Assembly: GCA_013399855.1 (NCBI GenBank)
Contig: VXAY01006800.1
Span: forward strand, 474,467 to 538,466
DNA: 64,000 nucleotides
Direction: 5' to 3'
From: Oxyruncus cristatus
Taxonomy: Eukaryota > Chordata > Aves > Passeriformes > Cotingidae
This document shows, in pieces, positions 25,416 through 39,764 of the stretch. The notes under the pieces were generated by a model. It was not told the DNA's origin. It did no database searches and saw nothing but the letters and a program-made list of their open reading frames with translations. Position numbers and translations under genes: made by a program. How positions within the stretch are numbered: position 1 is the first letter of the stretch; the number at the start of each line of letters is the position of its first letter.

Positions 25416-28400
25416 TTAGTATTTTAGATCTATAAGCAGGAATATTCTCTTGCCCAGACTAGTACACATGTGGCAATAATGTTTGACTGTAAGTCATATA
25501 CTAAATAAAAATGGCCTGGGAGGCTAGAACAACAGGATAACAATAAACACAAAGGAATTAAAATAAAGGGAAAGTTAATGCAGCTGTGATTTTCAAAAAG
25601 TATAAATAAGTAATAAATATTTCAGAAACAATGGTTTGTCTATTCGTTGGAAACATATTTCTTAAAAGGAATTAGGCTGTATTTGGATGGAATGTAATTA
25701 AGTTTTGAATTTTCTATGGCATGAGAGATGGTTCCTTCTACATTTTTTGGCAAGTAATTCTTTTACTGCCTTCATCTTTCTTGTAAGACATCAAAAATAG
25801 ATCTATTTACACTGCGTTTATAATAAACAATAAATACTCCTACGAGGTCTAATCCTGTAACAGTCACTTGCATGGGTTGGCCCATTAACTTATGTTGGAT
25901 CAGAATTCAAGTTAAATCAGAAGAAACTTTTCTATTAATTTCCAGGGATTTTGAATTAGATTCTTGAGTTTCAACAACTCCTCTTTGAGTCAGTTATCCA
26001 AAGGTACATTAGTGACTTACGTATATTTGGGCATCTGGATTAATTCTCATTGTGAAGTAAGAAAAGCATTCACATTGTCAGTGAAAAGCAGTAAAGACTT
26101 TCTGTTCTTTGCCAAAATCAATATCTGTGCCAAGAGAGTTCAACAGACTCAAACTCCAAATGATTAGACCATGTATATACAAATTCACATCAAACATCTC
26201 TCTGGGATACAGATTTTGGATTCTAGCCCTTACAACAAACTCCAGTATACTGTAGAAATAAAAACTTATTTATTCCATGAGCAAATTAAAAAGGAGAGGA
26301 CAAAAGTAAAAAAGCAAGGAAAAAACCTAACTCCAATATTCTTTAGAACAGAAGATATATTTTCCAAGGTATAATTCCTGGAATTCTTCAGCTTTATGTG
26401 TGGATCCAGTTGGGATTTCAGATTTTTTTCTTGACTTTCTTTATAATCAGTCAAAGCCCTACCTTCCTACTGTAAGCTTCATACAAACTTTTCAGTATAT
26501 ATTAGGCCCTTTTGAAACTCCATGCTGGTGTGAGGCACACCTCAGTTTAAAGTAGGGGACATAGGGCTTTTAAATTAAGGCTAAGGTACTGAAAAAGTGA
26601 TATATGATGAATCTCAGCTTGAGTGGCTGAATCAACCCCATCCTATTTTTCAGTAAATGTTGTATGCAGTAGCTTCCATGGTCCTCAATGACTTCTCTAG
26701 ATCTTTGTGAAGCTATTTTTACAGTTTTTTTAAGATGATGGGGAGGATTTGTTTTTTCATGACCACATAAAAAATATTGAAACAAGTTTAAACTCCCTAA
26801 GAATCTTACTTTGAATTACACATGCTGCATATTAACTAAGTGTTCAGTTATTGGTTTCCCTCATGAGTTCTAGCCACTAAACTTGCAGTTACAAAACATC
26901 TATAATATTCAAGTTAAAAAAAAAAAAAAAAAGAAAGCAAAAAAGGAGAATTCCATAATTTGAGCACTTTTATTGAACAGTAAGGAACTGGCACCAGTTC
27001 ACGCTTTAATATATATGAGATGACGTGTAGTCCATTCTTCCAATGTCATACCTTTTCCTCTACCATATACTTTCCAGTGGATAAGTTCTCAAACTTCTGC
27101 AGTATTGACAATAACTTCACATTTCACAGCTCTTTCTCTTCATTGGTAATTCTTTCAGGCAATTCAGCATCTGACATTGAAATTCCTTACATGGGAAGAA
27201 GTATTAGTAGGGAAAAATGTTTTCTGTGCAAGCCAGCATCTGGATATTCGTAATGCCTACATTCTGGAACTACTGATGTCTCAGAAAAATACCAAAAGTC
27301 CATCAGATTTGCTAGTGAATGACAGTTGAACAGTAGTGATCCAACTCTTTGGTCTCTTCTATTCGATTTGATGATTAAAATTTAATGGTGAGATCAGCCA
27401 TTTGAAGGCATGGATTTTACTAACCATGCAAACCTAGAGACCTGTGTTACATGTTTTTGAGTTCCAGACTTTTAACTATCTGCAGATTATATTTAGTGCC
27501 AGTGGCACAGTTTATAAATTTGCCTTATGTTTTCTAATTTGAAATTCCCCTTACAGTCACATTACCTGTCCAAACTATAACTGGACCCTTGCAATTTGAA
27601 CACCAGGTGTCTGCCTCAGGCTGAATTTCCCTAGAAAGTTTCACCAAATCTGTCTGCTGAGAATGGGGTCAGAGGAGAATGAAATTTCCATGGAAAAGTG
27701 CTGAATCAAATAAAATTGTTTTCCTTCAAACTTTCACTCAAAAGCTTTAGCTTGGTGAGTCAGCTCTCTTGGACACCACATACTGCCAGACTGGGAGAAC
27801 GAATAAACACTTCTCAAGTTTTTCTTCTGTCAGAGTAGAAAAATGATTCTTAGCAATCATTTTGAGTGAAAGACGTGACTATTGGTCTATATGAAAGGAG
27901 TTAGTGGTTATTTTGTAAACCTGGTTGAATGAATAAAAACATTTGATTAGTGATTGTATGCTTGAGACTGCTCCTCACACACAAACCCTCAAATGCTCAT
28001 ATAAATCACTTATGAGATGCTAGCAACATAATGTAGCAGTCTTTTCCTTATTTTTTAAATATCTTTTGGGCATATTAAAAGCAGAATTATTTTCAATGTA
28101 CCTTAATTGGTAACATAATATCCATACATCCCCAGTGGAAAATTCTGATTTCAAAAGAAAATTCTTTTCAAAGTCAGTGGCTGTTAGCTGTGTAACCAAA
28201 CCTATGGTCTGCTCTTTCAGCACCACTTAACACTCTGGCTAAGTCTTGGGATATTGGATTAAAAAATAGGAATGTTTAAATTCAGAATAGGAATGTTTAA
28301 ATTCAAAAGTCTACTACATGTTGTTTAAAATTTATATACACTGGATGCTCATTTTGCTTTACCAAACGGAAGCTTTTAAGCCATTAAGAATCATGTGAGG

Positions 28401-28476
28401 TTGAATGTTGCACTAAACACAGATAATGCAGAAGAGATGTTTTCCCACTGAAAATCTAGTCTGTAGCTTGCACACA
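25416..28476. other. AT-rich non-coding stretch, no gene recognised
   Basis: Unique AT-rich sequence with a 17-base A run at 26916-26932. A 21-base tandem duplication lies at 28265-28305 (two copies of 'aataggaatgtttaaattca'). No exon, RNA gene or transposon is recognised. Confidence 0.65.
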
Positions 28477-28495
28477 AGCTCCTCCCGGAGGAGCT
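28477..28495. repeat. Perfect GC-rich palindrome, 9-bp arms
   Basis: AGCTCCTCC and GGAGGAGCT flank a single C. The arms are exact reverse complements. No function is implied. Confidence 0.85.
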
Positions 28496-28681
28496 GAGAA
28501 TTACTACAGCAAAGAGCAAAGAACTTTATTTTAAATCTGCATTATATTTACCACCCTTTGCCTATGCCAACAAGACAGCTACGGATTCCCTCTTCTGAGC
28601 TATTCCAACTGCTCCTGAACCTCTGACATTGGCCCAAAAATGGCCAAATATTTGGCGTCATTTCTCAGTAATAGCATCATT

Positions 28682-29090
28682 CCGGGAATCATGGAATCAT
28701 AGAAACATTAAGATTGGGAAAGAATTCCAGGATGCTCAAGTCCAACCTTCAAACAAACACCACCGTGGCTACTGAACCATATGGCAAAGTGCCTCGTTTT
28801 CTTGTTTTTTGAACACTTCCAGTCATGGTGACTCCAGCACCTCCCTGGGCAGCCTGTTCCAATGCCTAATCACTCTTTCAGGGAAGAAATTTTTCCTAAT
28901 GTCCAACCTGAACCTCCCTGGTGAAACTGGAGGCCATTTACCCTTGTCCTCTCTCTAGTTGGCTGGGAGAAGAGACCAACCCCCACCTCACCACAACTCC
29001 CTTTTGGGAGTTCAGAAACACTCTCCTTCAAAACCCTTTGGAGTGAGCTGTGAGTACAGACAGCCCAAACCTTTTCTCAAATACCTCCTA
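28682..29090 (-). mobile_element. CR1 LINE fragment, diverged
   Basis: The left end reads 'gaatcatggaatcatagaaa', the reverse complement of the ATTCTATG-type CR1 terminal octamers. It continues with diverged CR1 3'-region sequence on the minus strand: 'ctccctgggcagcctgttcc', 'gaagaaatttttcctaatgtc', 'acctgaacctccctgg' and 'cccttgtcctctctctagttgg'. It differs more from the other CR1 copies here than they do from each other, so it is an older copy or a different subfamily. The right edge is approximate and no coding capacity remains. Confidence 0.85.
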
Positions 29091-32000
29091 GGTCACCCTT
29101 AGGTCCAAGGTAAAGAAGGCTGAGAAAGTGAAGAACTGGTGTGTCTGAACCTTCTCCATTACCCACCTTCATGTGCAGTGGTTGGCCTGGGTGAAAGGAG
29201 GCAAGGAAATTAAACAAATGCAGAGAACTGCACCTCACTGGCATGTGCCCATGCTTCTGCTGTCCATCTGAAGAGAGAAGCCCCAAAGATTGCAGCCTTT
29301 TATTGCTTAAACAACCATTTCATTTTTTAAAAGTTGTTCCTAATTTACAAAAAGCAAAACCAGAAAATCAGACAAAGTTCAGTCCCTTAACAAAGGACCA
29401 GCTGTACTTTACAGTTTCCTTCGTGTTGGTGCAGCGTGCTCTTATCAGGCTGTGAAGATGCTGCCAAGCACAGGAAATTAGCAGAACAAAATGAGGGTAA
29501 CTGGTTTGTTTTTTTTTTTGGAAGATACCCAGAGCCACACCCTTCTACCCCAACAGAAACTGAATTTCATATTACAAACTGGAAGCAACAGTGTTTGAGG
29601 TATTGATGTCTGGAGGTAGTATATCTGGAAAATGTCTGACAGCCAGATAAAAATGGATTTTTCTAAGCCTTGGGGATCTTATGGAAAAAAACCTTTCAGC
29701 CGCAATTCCCTTTATGTTATCAAAGGTTGTCTAAAATCAGTGTTTCTGCTAATTTATCCATATAACATGGTATGAAAAACAAAATAGATAAATCTTGCAT
29801 AGGGATGAGTGGGATGGGAGACACGAGAAGTCCCCAGACTCAGGGAGGAATAAAGACAGAGCTGGAGTGGTTTTAAAAACAAAATTAAACCTGGATGGAT
29901 TGGTGGGGCCTTAAGGGAAATTCTGTTTAGTTTTGTAAAATGGACCTGCAAAAAAATCTGTGCGTGTGTGTTTTTTTGTGTGTGCTTTTTTGTGTGTATG
30001 TGCAAGGTCAGGGTGAGAGAGGAGGATTTTGAATCCGTATGGAATTTTAAATACTCTTACCGCAAAATTCTACATGTTTATTTAAAAAGCCCTATGAAAT
30101 GGAAATCATTCTCTATCAAATTTAAATTGAATTTCTAGGATTTTTCCAAGGGACTGATGTTAATCTGTGTTTCCATAGCCAGCTCCAGAGAGATAAAGTA
30201 TGTTTTTCTCTTTGAATTTTATAATCTAAACCATTTCCTAATTGGGTAAGGTGGATAACACTGTAAAGTAAATCCTAGTAGAAATGAACATTTTTAAAGA
30301 ATTTTTCATTGCTTATTATCTCATGTCATTCTTGATTAGTCTCAGAACGTTTTCTGGCAGAAATAGTGAAATTGTACACATTAAGTAGATCTTACAAGGA
30401 GAGAGAAAAAAAAAAAAAGGAAGTTAAATGCTGATTTTACTTTTGTAATAGTCCAGAAAAAAGACTCAGCTGCTTATCTGTTCAGAACAAGGAGTACCAT
30501 GTGTCCTGTGCTCAGTCATAACATGCACAGTCAAAAACTAACAAATATTTAAAAAAAAAAAAAAATTCACTGTTACTACTGATAATATTCATTAGTTTGT
30601 AATATATCCCCACACTGCTTTTTGCAAGAGGATAAAGGATGGAAATGCAACATCCAAGGGAGTAAATTATAAACAGAAGAAAATCCCCTAAAGCAGTTAT
30701 AACGACACGCAACACAGAGTTCTGATTGAAAGTTGCCATGACAGCTGCAGTGAAATTTTACTGCAGCTGATATTGAAGTCCCTAAATAGGGATATAAAGT
30801 GTGGGTCTCAGTGTAATGACTATGCCATAGTATTCAGGCTAAGAAGGATGTGTTACATAATTTCATAATATTAATATTCTCCATTTCTCACTCTTCTAAG
30901 CACTGCCTGCCCTTTTCTCAGAAAGGACGGAAAAAGAGAGTTTGTATCTCAAATGTCAGCCTATCATTACCTGTAAGAGAACTTAATGCACAACGTTTTC
31001 CTTTAAATGCAAGCCAGCAGTGGTAGCACTTGCTCATAATTCTCTCCAGCTTTGAATTTGCAAGGTGCCCACACAGGGATCCCCCCTCGAGGGAGCAGCA
31101 CCGTGGCTGGTGCTGTACCTGTACCATGATGTGCAGATTACTCTGCCAAATACTGCACAGTACAGTTGTGTGGTAACAGACCTCTCGTCATTTTGGGTCT
31201 TACCAGCAGATTGGTGGGATTTCAAAACTGCCTTCCAGAGGACTGAAAATACAGCTTGCTACAACCTAGTTTTATAAACCTATCAAGAAGATCATGCAGC
31301 AGGACTAATTCATATTACAACCCAAGAAGTCAAATTTTACCCTGTGGTCTTTCTCAACATATACAGGATGCTTGCTGCTTGATGGCCGTCAACTGGCTGT
31401 TTGCCCGACTGCTTGATTCCAAAGGTCATTTTGGAAACTATTATTCCCAAAGTGAAGCAAACAGACAACACTATTCAGAGCTGAAAATGAAGATAGCACT
31501 TCATTCCCTGTGAAAGGGTAAAGCTGTCAAGGGGAAATGGACTTCTTAAACTCCATACTTGCAGGTTCTTGGTCTTAATAAAGAAAGAAGAGTATAGCCA
31601 TCAGTGCAGTGGGCAAACAAATCCATTTCAAACAAAATGATTGTGAAAAATTTCAACTCCATAACCCATCCTGAAGAAAATTACTCTCTTCCACCTTAGA
31701 GATTCTATATCCTGAAGATAACTTGAGAATAGGAAAGATGCCAAGAGTGACAACTGGTTTAATAAATGAAATAAATCTGTCACTGATGTTGTCGGGTTCC
31801 AATCTTGTCTGACAATGCATTTAGGTCCCAGATCAGGGAAAAAGTGAGGCTTGCAGAACATCCATTCCATTTAAATGAGCACAGGAAACTGCATCTGGGG
31901 AAACTCCTCTTGTTGCCAGGAATGCATTAGGAGTTCAGCCTTATCAGCTCCTGAAACTGCCTTACTTCAGACTCCCATCCAAACCACCTCTCTACCAGCA

Positions 32001-34650
32001 GACACCTTGAAATACTGGATATATGTCGAAGGCAAGAAAGTTTCTCTCTCCCTGCATTAATTTTGGCCAAGCACATTACTAGAACCACAACATATTTACG
32101 TTTCAAAAACAATCAGCCCCTTCCTGTTAAAAATTAGCATCACTGTTGGACACTGAGCTGGTACAACTCTACATAATAATCTGCAAGTCAGAAGAACTGT
32201 GTTGTTTTTTGCTCTTGCAATTGATGCAATGAAGGACTGAGAGGCTGAGAACAGAATGGTGGCAAACTAACTGGTTTAAAAATATTTGGGACAAGAACTG
32301 TGAAGTGGGGAAGAACTTTTCAATCATTGCCAGTACATGGCTGTACAAATCTATGCAGAGCCAAGGCCCAAACAGCTCTTGTTTTTCTAGATAAAAAAAA
32401 AGAAAAATAGAAAGCTGAAAGGGGGTTTAATAGTTGAAGAAGCAAGAGCAAACTGCCCACCAAAAAATGCCCGTGCATATTGGTGGGCAATGCAGGCACA
32501 AGAATAAACATGTCAAGGATAATTTTTTGACAAAAATTAAGAGAATTCTGAATATTAATTATTTTTAATTATAATCCAGGTAATCGTATGAACCAACTTG
32601 TGTTACACACTGCAGGAGAAAAAGAATGTTTAACTTTTTTTTTTTTTGTGGTAAGTAAGGTCAATTTTTCAGATCTTTATTACATGGTTATTTGAAATAA
32701 CACTGGATTTGATGTTATGATCTAGAGTCTTTAAGGCCTTTTTTCATTTTCTTTTAACACCAAAGAGTGGATGGTAGTTTCTTCAAGACTGTTTCTTTGT
32801 TTTGCCAATTTATATGGCTTTGACCTTCCAAGCTACAATAGGTTTGGTGTCATAAATTACCCATGTACTTTTCAACTTGTCTGAATCCTAACACATTACC
32901 CGTGAAAGCCAGCTGGACCAGAACAATAAATAATTTCTGTGAGGGAATAATTCCTTTCCAATACTTACACTACAGACACGCATTTGTTGTGGGCTTCCAC
33001 AATTGTTTGGCTTCACAATGTTGTTTCCTGCAGAGCACCATTTCCTCAGACATATTGAAAAATTGTGAGCTACAGTAGCAGTGCCAACAGAGCTTCTTTC
33101 TCTCAAGATTGATATGCATAGTGTATCTTTCCTTCCAAAAATGCAATATCTTTATATTAAAGAATCAGTGTGAATCACATTACAGCCCACTTTTGCCCTC
33201 TTATTTATAAGTGGCAACATACAATATTTTATATGAAGCCACGGCCATTACTTTTGATATATTCATATCAAGAATAAGGACACAGTTGTAGGCTTCCATG
33301 CAATAACGCTCCATTATTTTTGGGTATTCCAAACTCAAGTTAATTGAAATACTGCCATTGTTGCTTCATACTTTTTATTTTTTTTACAAAAAGCCATATA
33401 GGACCAATATAAAAAGCTAAGCTAAGCAGCTCTGCCTTCAAAAAACTGACAGCTTCCTCGTTTCAAGTGTGAAAAACTGTGATAGAAGAATACATTTTCG
33501 TGGGTGAATTATCAGTTCTGTTGATCTCAGCTGACAGTGTCATATTCTCTCAGCTGAAGGATTGTCCCACCTTCCTCCACTATGACAAGCATATTTCTTG
33601 TTTGAGTCAGTTGAAAGCAGTAGCCTGATGGATGTGAGGTTGCTGTGGCTGTGCCCCAAGGTCCAGCCAGTAGCAAGGCTGAGTATGTATTCACAAGGCA
33701 CACACATGCATGGACCCATACACACATGCAGAGCTGGCCACCTGGGTCAGCACAAACAGCAGTGCACTGCCAGCACCCACAGAAATGCACACAGCACTCA
33801 CACAAACAGCAACAGCTTGGAAGGCCTGATCCTGTTCTTGATTTCTGGCTATTGGGATGGAAAGTCACTGGTGGAGGAAAAAAAAAAAATGTATACAACA
33901 TATTAATCACTCCAGGGGTGAGCCTTAGATGTTCAGCCTACCCAGACGCTTCCTCCCCAGATGTCCTGGTCCTCCCAGCTACTGGTATCCAGACATACAA
34001 GCTCCAGGGATTTGCAGTTGTCCTCCAGTAACTGGTCTCTTTTACCCTAAAAAAGTACCCCATAACTGTTACTTTTTACCCTACTTGCTGCCTAATTCAG
34101 TTTGAATTTCACTCATTTTCACACATACCCACACAGAATGGAGAACATACCACACAGAAGATAAGTAGAAAGAAGATTCAATGAAAAGACAATGCAAACT
34201 GCAATTATGAACTACTGGTCTCAGTCTGAAAAGTGTAAAAACAAAAGACAACTATACCTGACCAGTTTGTTTTATTGTCTTTTTTCTCAATTCTTTCCTG
34301 CTTGTTCCTTCATAATCCACCTTAACAGCTCCCTTTCCCACTTTCATTCCTCCCCTCAACATGTTACAACTTACACCTTGTCACAATTCCCTTAAAATAC
34401 CCCATAATAACTTTTATATAATCCTCAAATATTGCTTCTCCTGGTATGCCATAGTGAGGCCTCTACCTGTGCATACACTAACCCCATCAGTCTGCAAGCT
34501 GTTCTGAGAGGGAGGGGTAAAGAAGTCTGCAAGGCACCCTGAGGTCCTGAGTTCTTGGTAGGCTCTCCCCCTGGGGACAGTGTTCCCACCCTTCTCCTCG
34601 GATACTCCCAAGTAGGTCGTTCAGAGTTCCTCAGTCTGGCAATTGTTCTG
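29091..34650. other. AT-rich non-coding stretch, no gene recognised
   Basis: Contains a degenerate GT-rich tract at about 29962-30001, A runs near 30405-30420 and 30550-30565, and CA-rich sequence at about 33695-33800. An inverted repeat has 10-bp arms at 30742-30751 and 30760-30769. The overlapping open frames at 33527-34031 arise in the CA-rich part and have no recognisable domain. No gene is called. Confidence 0.6.
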
Positions 34651-34675
34651 CTGATCTTCACTCAGTGAAGATCAG
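34651..34675. repeat. Perfect 12-bp inverted repeat with 1-base centre
   Basis: CTGATCTTCACT and AGTGAAGATCAG flank a single C, giving a 25-base near-perfect palindrome. It is palindromic in the same way as many dimeric protein-binding sites, but I cannot match it to a specific factor. Confidence 0.9.
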
Positions 34676-37600
34676 TTTGTGTTCTTGCTGGTTGGTTTTT
34701 AACCACACAACTGTGATTTTCAGTTAATGATTCCGGTGAGGCAAAGGTCACTCTCCAAAGCCAAGTGTTGTGCTCCTCAGCATCTCCACATTGCCAGGCT
34801 GATGGCTTTGGATCCGTGTGTCTCAGTCTTCATCCACTTGTATGTTTGTTGCTTATTCTTGTTACTACTGTGCACAAACAAGGCATGGATGTATGAACTG
34901 CCACCAACCAGATGCTTAGTATGGTCTTTCCATAAGGACCTGGGAAAATGTCTGCCAGAGTTTCTTTCCTTCTCTTCTTTCTTTTCCCCATCTCCTCAAC
35001 TAGTGGTAGCAGCATTTCAGTTTTCCTTTCTCTGCAGCTCATATCCAGTGTCTTCTTCACTCTTTTATCTTTAGAAAGTAGATATAACAGCATAATGGCC
35101 TTTATATATGGCTGTGCCGACTTACTTTAATTCCCTTTATTTTATGTATTTGGGCACTGAGATATACAGTGAAAATTATGGAAAGTATGAGTTACTCCTT
35201 TCAAGTGTTTCTTTCCATTTCCACATTCACCATATTTTTAATTAGATTGAGGGACACTATTTAAAAAAAATAATAATAAAAATGGTGGTCTTAATGAAAT
35301 ATGAAGTGTTATTCTAACTTTTCATATAAATCACATACAGCATACGATGATGAACTTGTCACTCAGCAATGACTGATTTGTCCCTTTGCGTGGAGTCATT
35401 TCAAGATGGAACACCTATATTTAGCTGTCCATGTAAGCTAGATGTCTAAGATCTCATTGATCATGGCATTCCAGCCAATGCAGTCAGTGGAGCCTGCCAG
35501 AACAACCATATGTGAGGTATCAGCACGTGGCTGGTAAACACAACCACTGGACCCTTGGGAGTCAGCTCAGTAGCAAAAGTCTAAGAAAATTCGAGATACT
35601 TTTGGATTTACAAAACTTTCTTGTGGGCTTCGCAGGTACGATGAAGGACCTAGAGCAGACTCGCATTTTCTGAATATTAAAAAAAAAAGGAAAAAGGAAT
35701 CATTGTATTGTTAACAAAACCAGCACAAAATGAGCTACCAACAAGAAACTGTTAGAGCACTATAATTTCTTCTCCCTGGAGGTAAAATGAAACCTTTAGG
35801 TACAAACTTAAGGGGTTTAGGCAACTGAATTGAATCCCAGACACACAGTGACTACTACCATGGGACCATGGGCTCTAGGTGGAGTCTTAAATTCAGGTAC
35901 GACTACTTTGACTTTTGAGATTTTTCTTAAGGACTTCTATCATTATAAGCTATAAAAAGCTATATGATCATATCAATAAAGGTTTGTCCCCAAAATAACC
36001 ACAGCTGAATTCATTAAAAAGCTCATCCTCCAATTGAAGTACCACAGTCAAGTACATATCTTCGAAGTAAGTACCATTGAACTAAAAGTGAACGTCTTTT
36101 AACTTCAAGTGGATCTGGAGACCTGAGGATGAGACAGACACAATGTGCTCTGACTTCTAACTTGAAACATTAGAAACGTTTTCCAAAGCCTTCAGAAGGA
36201 AGTCTGAACTGTTTTCTCAGTCTCCAATCTTGCTTCCAATCAGGTGATGGAAATTGAAAATACTCAGGTAGATTAAAGGGCTCTAGGAGTGAAATGTCTC
36301 TTACTGATTGCTTATTGTTAGCAACCCTTTGATTTTGGTGTTAAAGTGACTCCATACTTTCTATTTATTTTCCTCTTTGTGAAAGAAAATCACCTTCTCT
36401 ATCTTTTTTTTTTTTAAATGTAAGATTTTTTTTTTATTAATATGCAGTTAAAAAAGGGTGATGGAAAAGAAACATTTAGTCAGCTCAAGGAAACGACTTG
36501 AGATCAGATCTTCCATTCAACACCATCACTATAAACACAGCTGAGTCACTCCTGTGCACATCTTGAAAAGCCACTACTTAAATGGGGTTTTCAGGTCTTA
36601 CTCTGGTATATAGGTGCACCAGCATTTGGAACTTTGTTTCACTTTGGACAAGTCAGTTGCTCTGTCTGACTTCTGTAGCTGCAAACTGTACTTTTTTTGC
36701 ATGGCAACTGTGAGAGTAGTATTGACAGTTGGAAAGAGAAAAATAAAGGGATGGATAATTATTACTAGAAAAAATATTTATTTTACTGCACGTCTGACCT
36801 TTGTTGGAGGAATCCTGCTGTACTTGCAAAATATCTTTTCTAAGACAGAGAAATCATGTTGTATTTACTCACATGGGATGCAACCTCCAAACTTAAGAAG
36901 AGCAAAAATCCTTTAATATTGACTTTGGGATCTGCTATTACTGCAGCTTTCTTCTAAAAATCATAACAGAAAATGTTCTCTTTCTCTTGAATACAAAATC
37001 ACAAACTTGTTAAGTACAAATATCTCAATGGCAAAGCAGATTCAGGTTTATTCTACTATCACTAGTGTGATTTCAGATGAGAAACTAAGAAAATATGTTC
37101 AATGCAGACAAAAAAACCCCAAAATTAAACTTACTGAGTGAGCAGTGAGCAAAGCAGAACCACACAGGTAAGACTAAAGCAAATCAAATGCGCAGAAGTT
37201 TTGATATTTTTCTTGTACCTGTTTGATACAGTGGGATTCTTGACAGTGCAAGAACAGCTAATCTAGAATGGAGAAGCTCCAGTAGCTTCAATGGCTCACT
37301 CCCTTTTCTGGTTTAGGACCTTTCCTTCTGCCTCAAGCTGTAGCTGTCCATTTCAGAAAGCTGTCACTCCAAAAGTGCTGTTTTTTCCTCAGCTTATTTG
37401 TTTATTTTTTGTTTTCCAACGTTTATCTCCTGTCTGGAATATGATAAAAGTAAGCATCTGCTTTTCACATGGGCCATATGAATGCAAAGACACAGGGCTC
37501 AAACCAGCCCGATGGAAAGCCACCCTGGGAGCAGAGGGGAACCTTACAGCTCCATGGAAACACCTCTCTGCGTTTCCTTCATGTCCTATGTTTTCTTTAT

Positions 37601-39764
37601 CTATCTGTTTCGTTTTGGAGACTAGTTGTTATTAAGGCAATAATACTAGACAAACACCACCCTAAGCTTCTCTGACTATGCACTTCAAAATTTTGCCAAG
37701 CAGTTGTTCCAATTCTTTACTTTATTAATCCTTCTAAATGAGCAGAGATTTGTTGATCTCTGTCACCTAAATAGATAATCTCCACAAATGAATTAAAGCT
37801 GTTTGTTAGGATTCCAGATGCCTCACTTTGAAAAGATACCACTGGCTTTGAAGGTGCTGTTCTTTGGTGTATCTTAATGGGTTTTTGACAAAACAATGAC
37901 CAGTTCATAGAATAAAAAAAATCAAAGAATGATATCGGCAAGATGAAAAAGTAGTAGAATACCAGATCATGAAAGGCAAATTATTTTTATTTCATTATCA
38001 GATATGACTTTTTATTTCAACATCAGATATTTTTATTTGCTTGCTTCTTTTAATCTACCTGGTTTTACATAATGTAGAATATAATATATGTGTTATATAA
38101 TCATGTAATGTATTATATAATAATATATATAATGTCTTACATAATAATGTAGAATATAACATATAATGTGCAATCTTTCATGATTAGAACACCTTTGAAC
38201 AGAGAAAGGCTGTCTTATTCTAATTATTGAAAATGTACAAAAGCGAAATATTATATGTAATTTTGGCTCAAGCCAAATTCATTTATTGTTTTTCTGCCCC
38301 CTGTTAATCAAAGGTAGTCATTAGGTGTAGTCCTTTCCCTCTTATGTTGTCTTGTCTCTTGGTATAATCTCACTTTAAATTGCAGAGATGTATGATGGGA
38401 GAATATATTATAGAAGGAAAAATCTTTGTTGAAGAGCATTGTGTTCTCATTGAATAAATGCTAACTGGAAACCAAGAGAGTTTAATCCTGTTGCTTTTGC
38501 CAGTTTGATTCCATCAGTTATCTCTCTGAAAGAATAATTATCATAATAATTACAAAGTAAAGAAAACAAAATATTTATCTATTATAAATGACCCTGGAAC
38601 TTCATGAAGTTTAAGAGAAAAATTATTCCTCCCTGTAATTCTTCTGGACAGAGCTGACGCTTTACTTCAGCTGGATTTACAAACAGATTTATAAAAATAT
38701 TTAAGAGCCCAGACCTCATTAATTTTGGTTTCAGTTTTATGCCTAAAACCCTTCACACTTTCATCTTAACCTTACTGCTTTTTGCTTTTGACAATAGAAA
38801 AACACCATTGTTCCTTAGAAATGTTTGATGTTAAATTCAGTAAAGACAAATAGTTGATTAAGAATCCTATTTTAACACTAAGACATAAGAATTTTGCCTT
38901 AGTCTCTGACTCTGTGTTTAAGATGGTAAATCTATGCATCTCACAATCCTTGCTTGACAAAACTTGAAGGGTGCCTCAAAGATCTGTAGATATTTTACAT
39001 CTGTGAAAAATATTAAGAACTGAAAAACTTGAGTTTCTGTTCAGCCTGTAACCATTATATTACTCCAGTGACACTTCTATCATATAATTCAGAGGGAGAA
39101 AGCCTGCTTTTTTTTCTTCTCCGTCCCCGTGATTTAGGCAAGAGTCTAAAAAAATATCTCTGGTAATGCAAAAGACAAGCTGCCAGTGAAAGGTATGGAC
39201 AATTTTACCACTTTGGTGAGAGTCTCTGCAAGCCTGGAACCATGATACACTGCTATAATTAAAAAACAAACTAGAATGGAAGATTAATAAAAGCAATGCC
39301 ATCTATCCGTGGTTTTGTTCAAAAAAGGTGTCACGTTAAAGGAACAGGAATAGTCGGAACAATCTGAAGGAAGGAAAGCAGTGCAGGTGTGCAAGAGACT
39401 CGACCTGGCCTGGGAGGGCAGCACCAAAGGACAGGCAGTGCAGTATTTTCTCTTGAGATCCAGAGAGCAGATCTCACTTTTACAAAGGCATAATGCTGTT
39501 TTGAAACCTCTGCTTTGCATATATGAGCACCCAACACAGAAGGCAGTCCTCCAAGATGCAGGATTTGGGGGAATGCAGCCAGCTGGCTGCAAGTTTATGT
39601 GGTGGGTGAGGGTCCTGCCATCGAGGCTGTGCTCAGAGCTGAGCTCAGGACTTAATTCTACAGTCCAGGGCTGTATAGTCGTTCATGACTTCTGTAGTGT
39701 AGCTTGTTGCAGTTGGCACTGAGACTAGACCAACACACCAGAAGGGTGGGTTTGTCTACAGGGT
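34676..39764. other. AT-rich non-coding stretch, no gene recognised
   Basis: Unique AT-rich sequence. At 38069-38166 an AT-rich stretch repeats the word 'tgtagaatata' about 66 bases apart among many TATA words. Nearby, 37980-38040 repeats 'catcagatat'-like words. T and A runs occur near 36405-36440. I recognise no exon or RNA gene. Confidence 0.6.

Noticed and set aside
33527..34031. Four overlapping frames of 61-128 codons on both strands
   Set aside because: All fall in CA-rich sequence without stops and give cysteine/histidine/threonine-rich artefact peptides.
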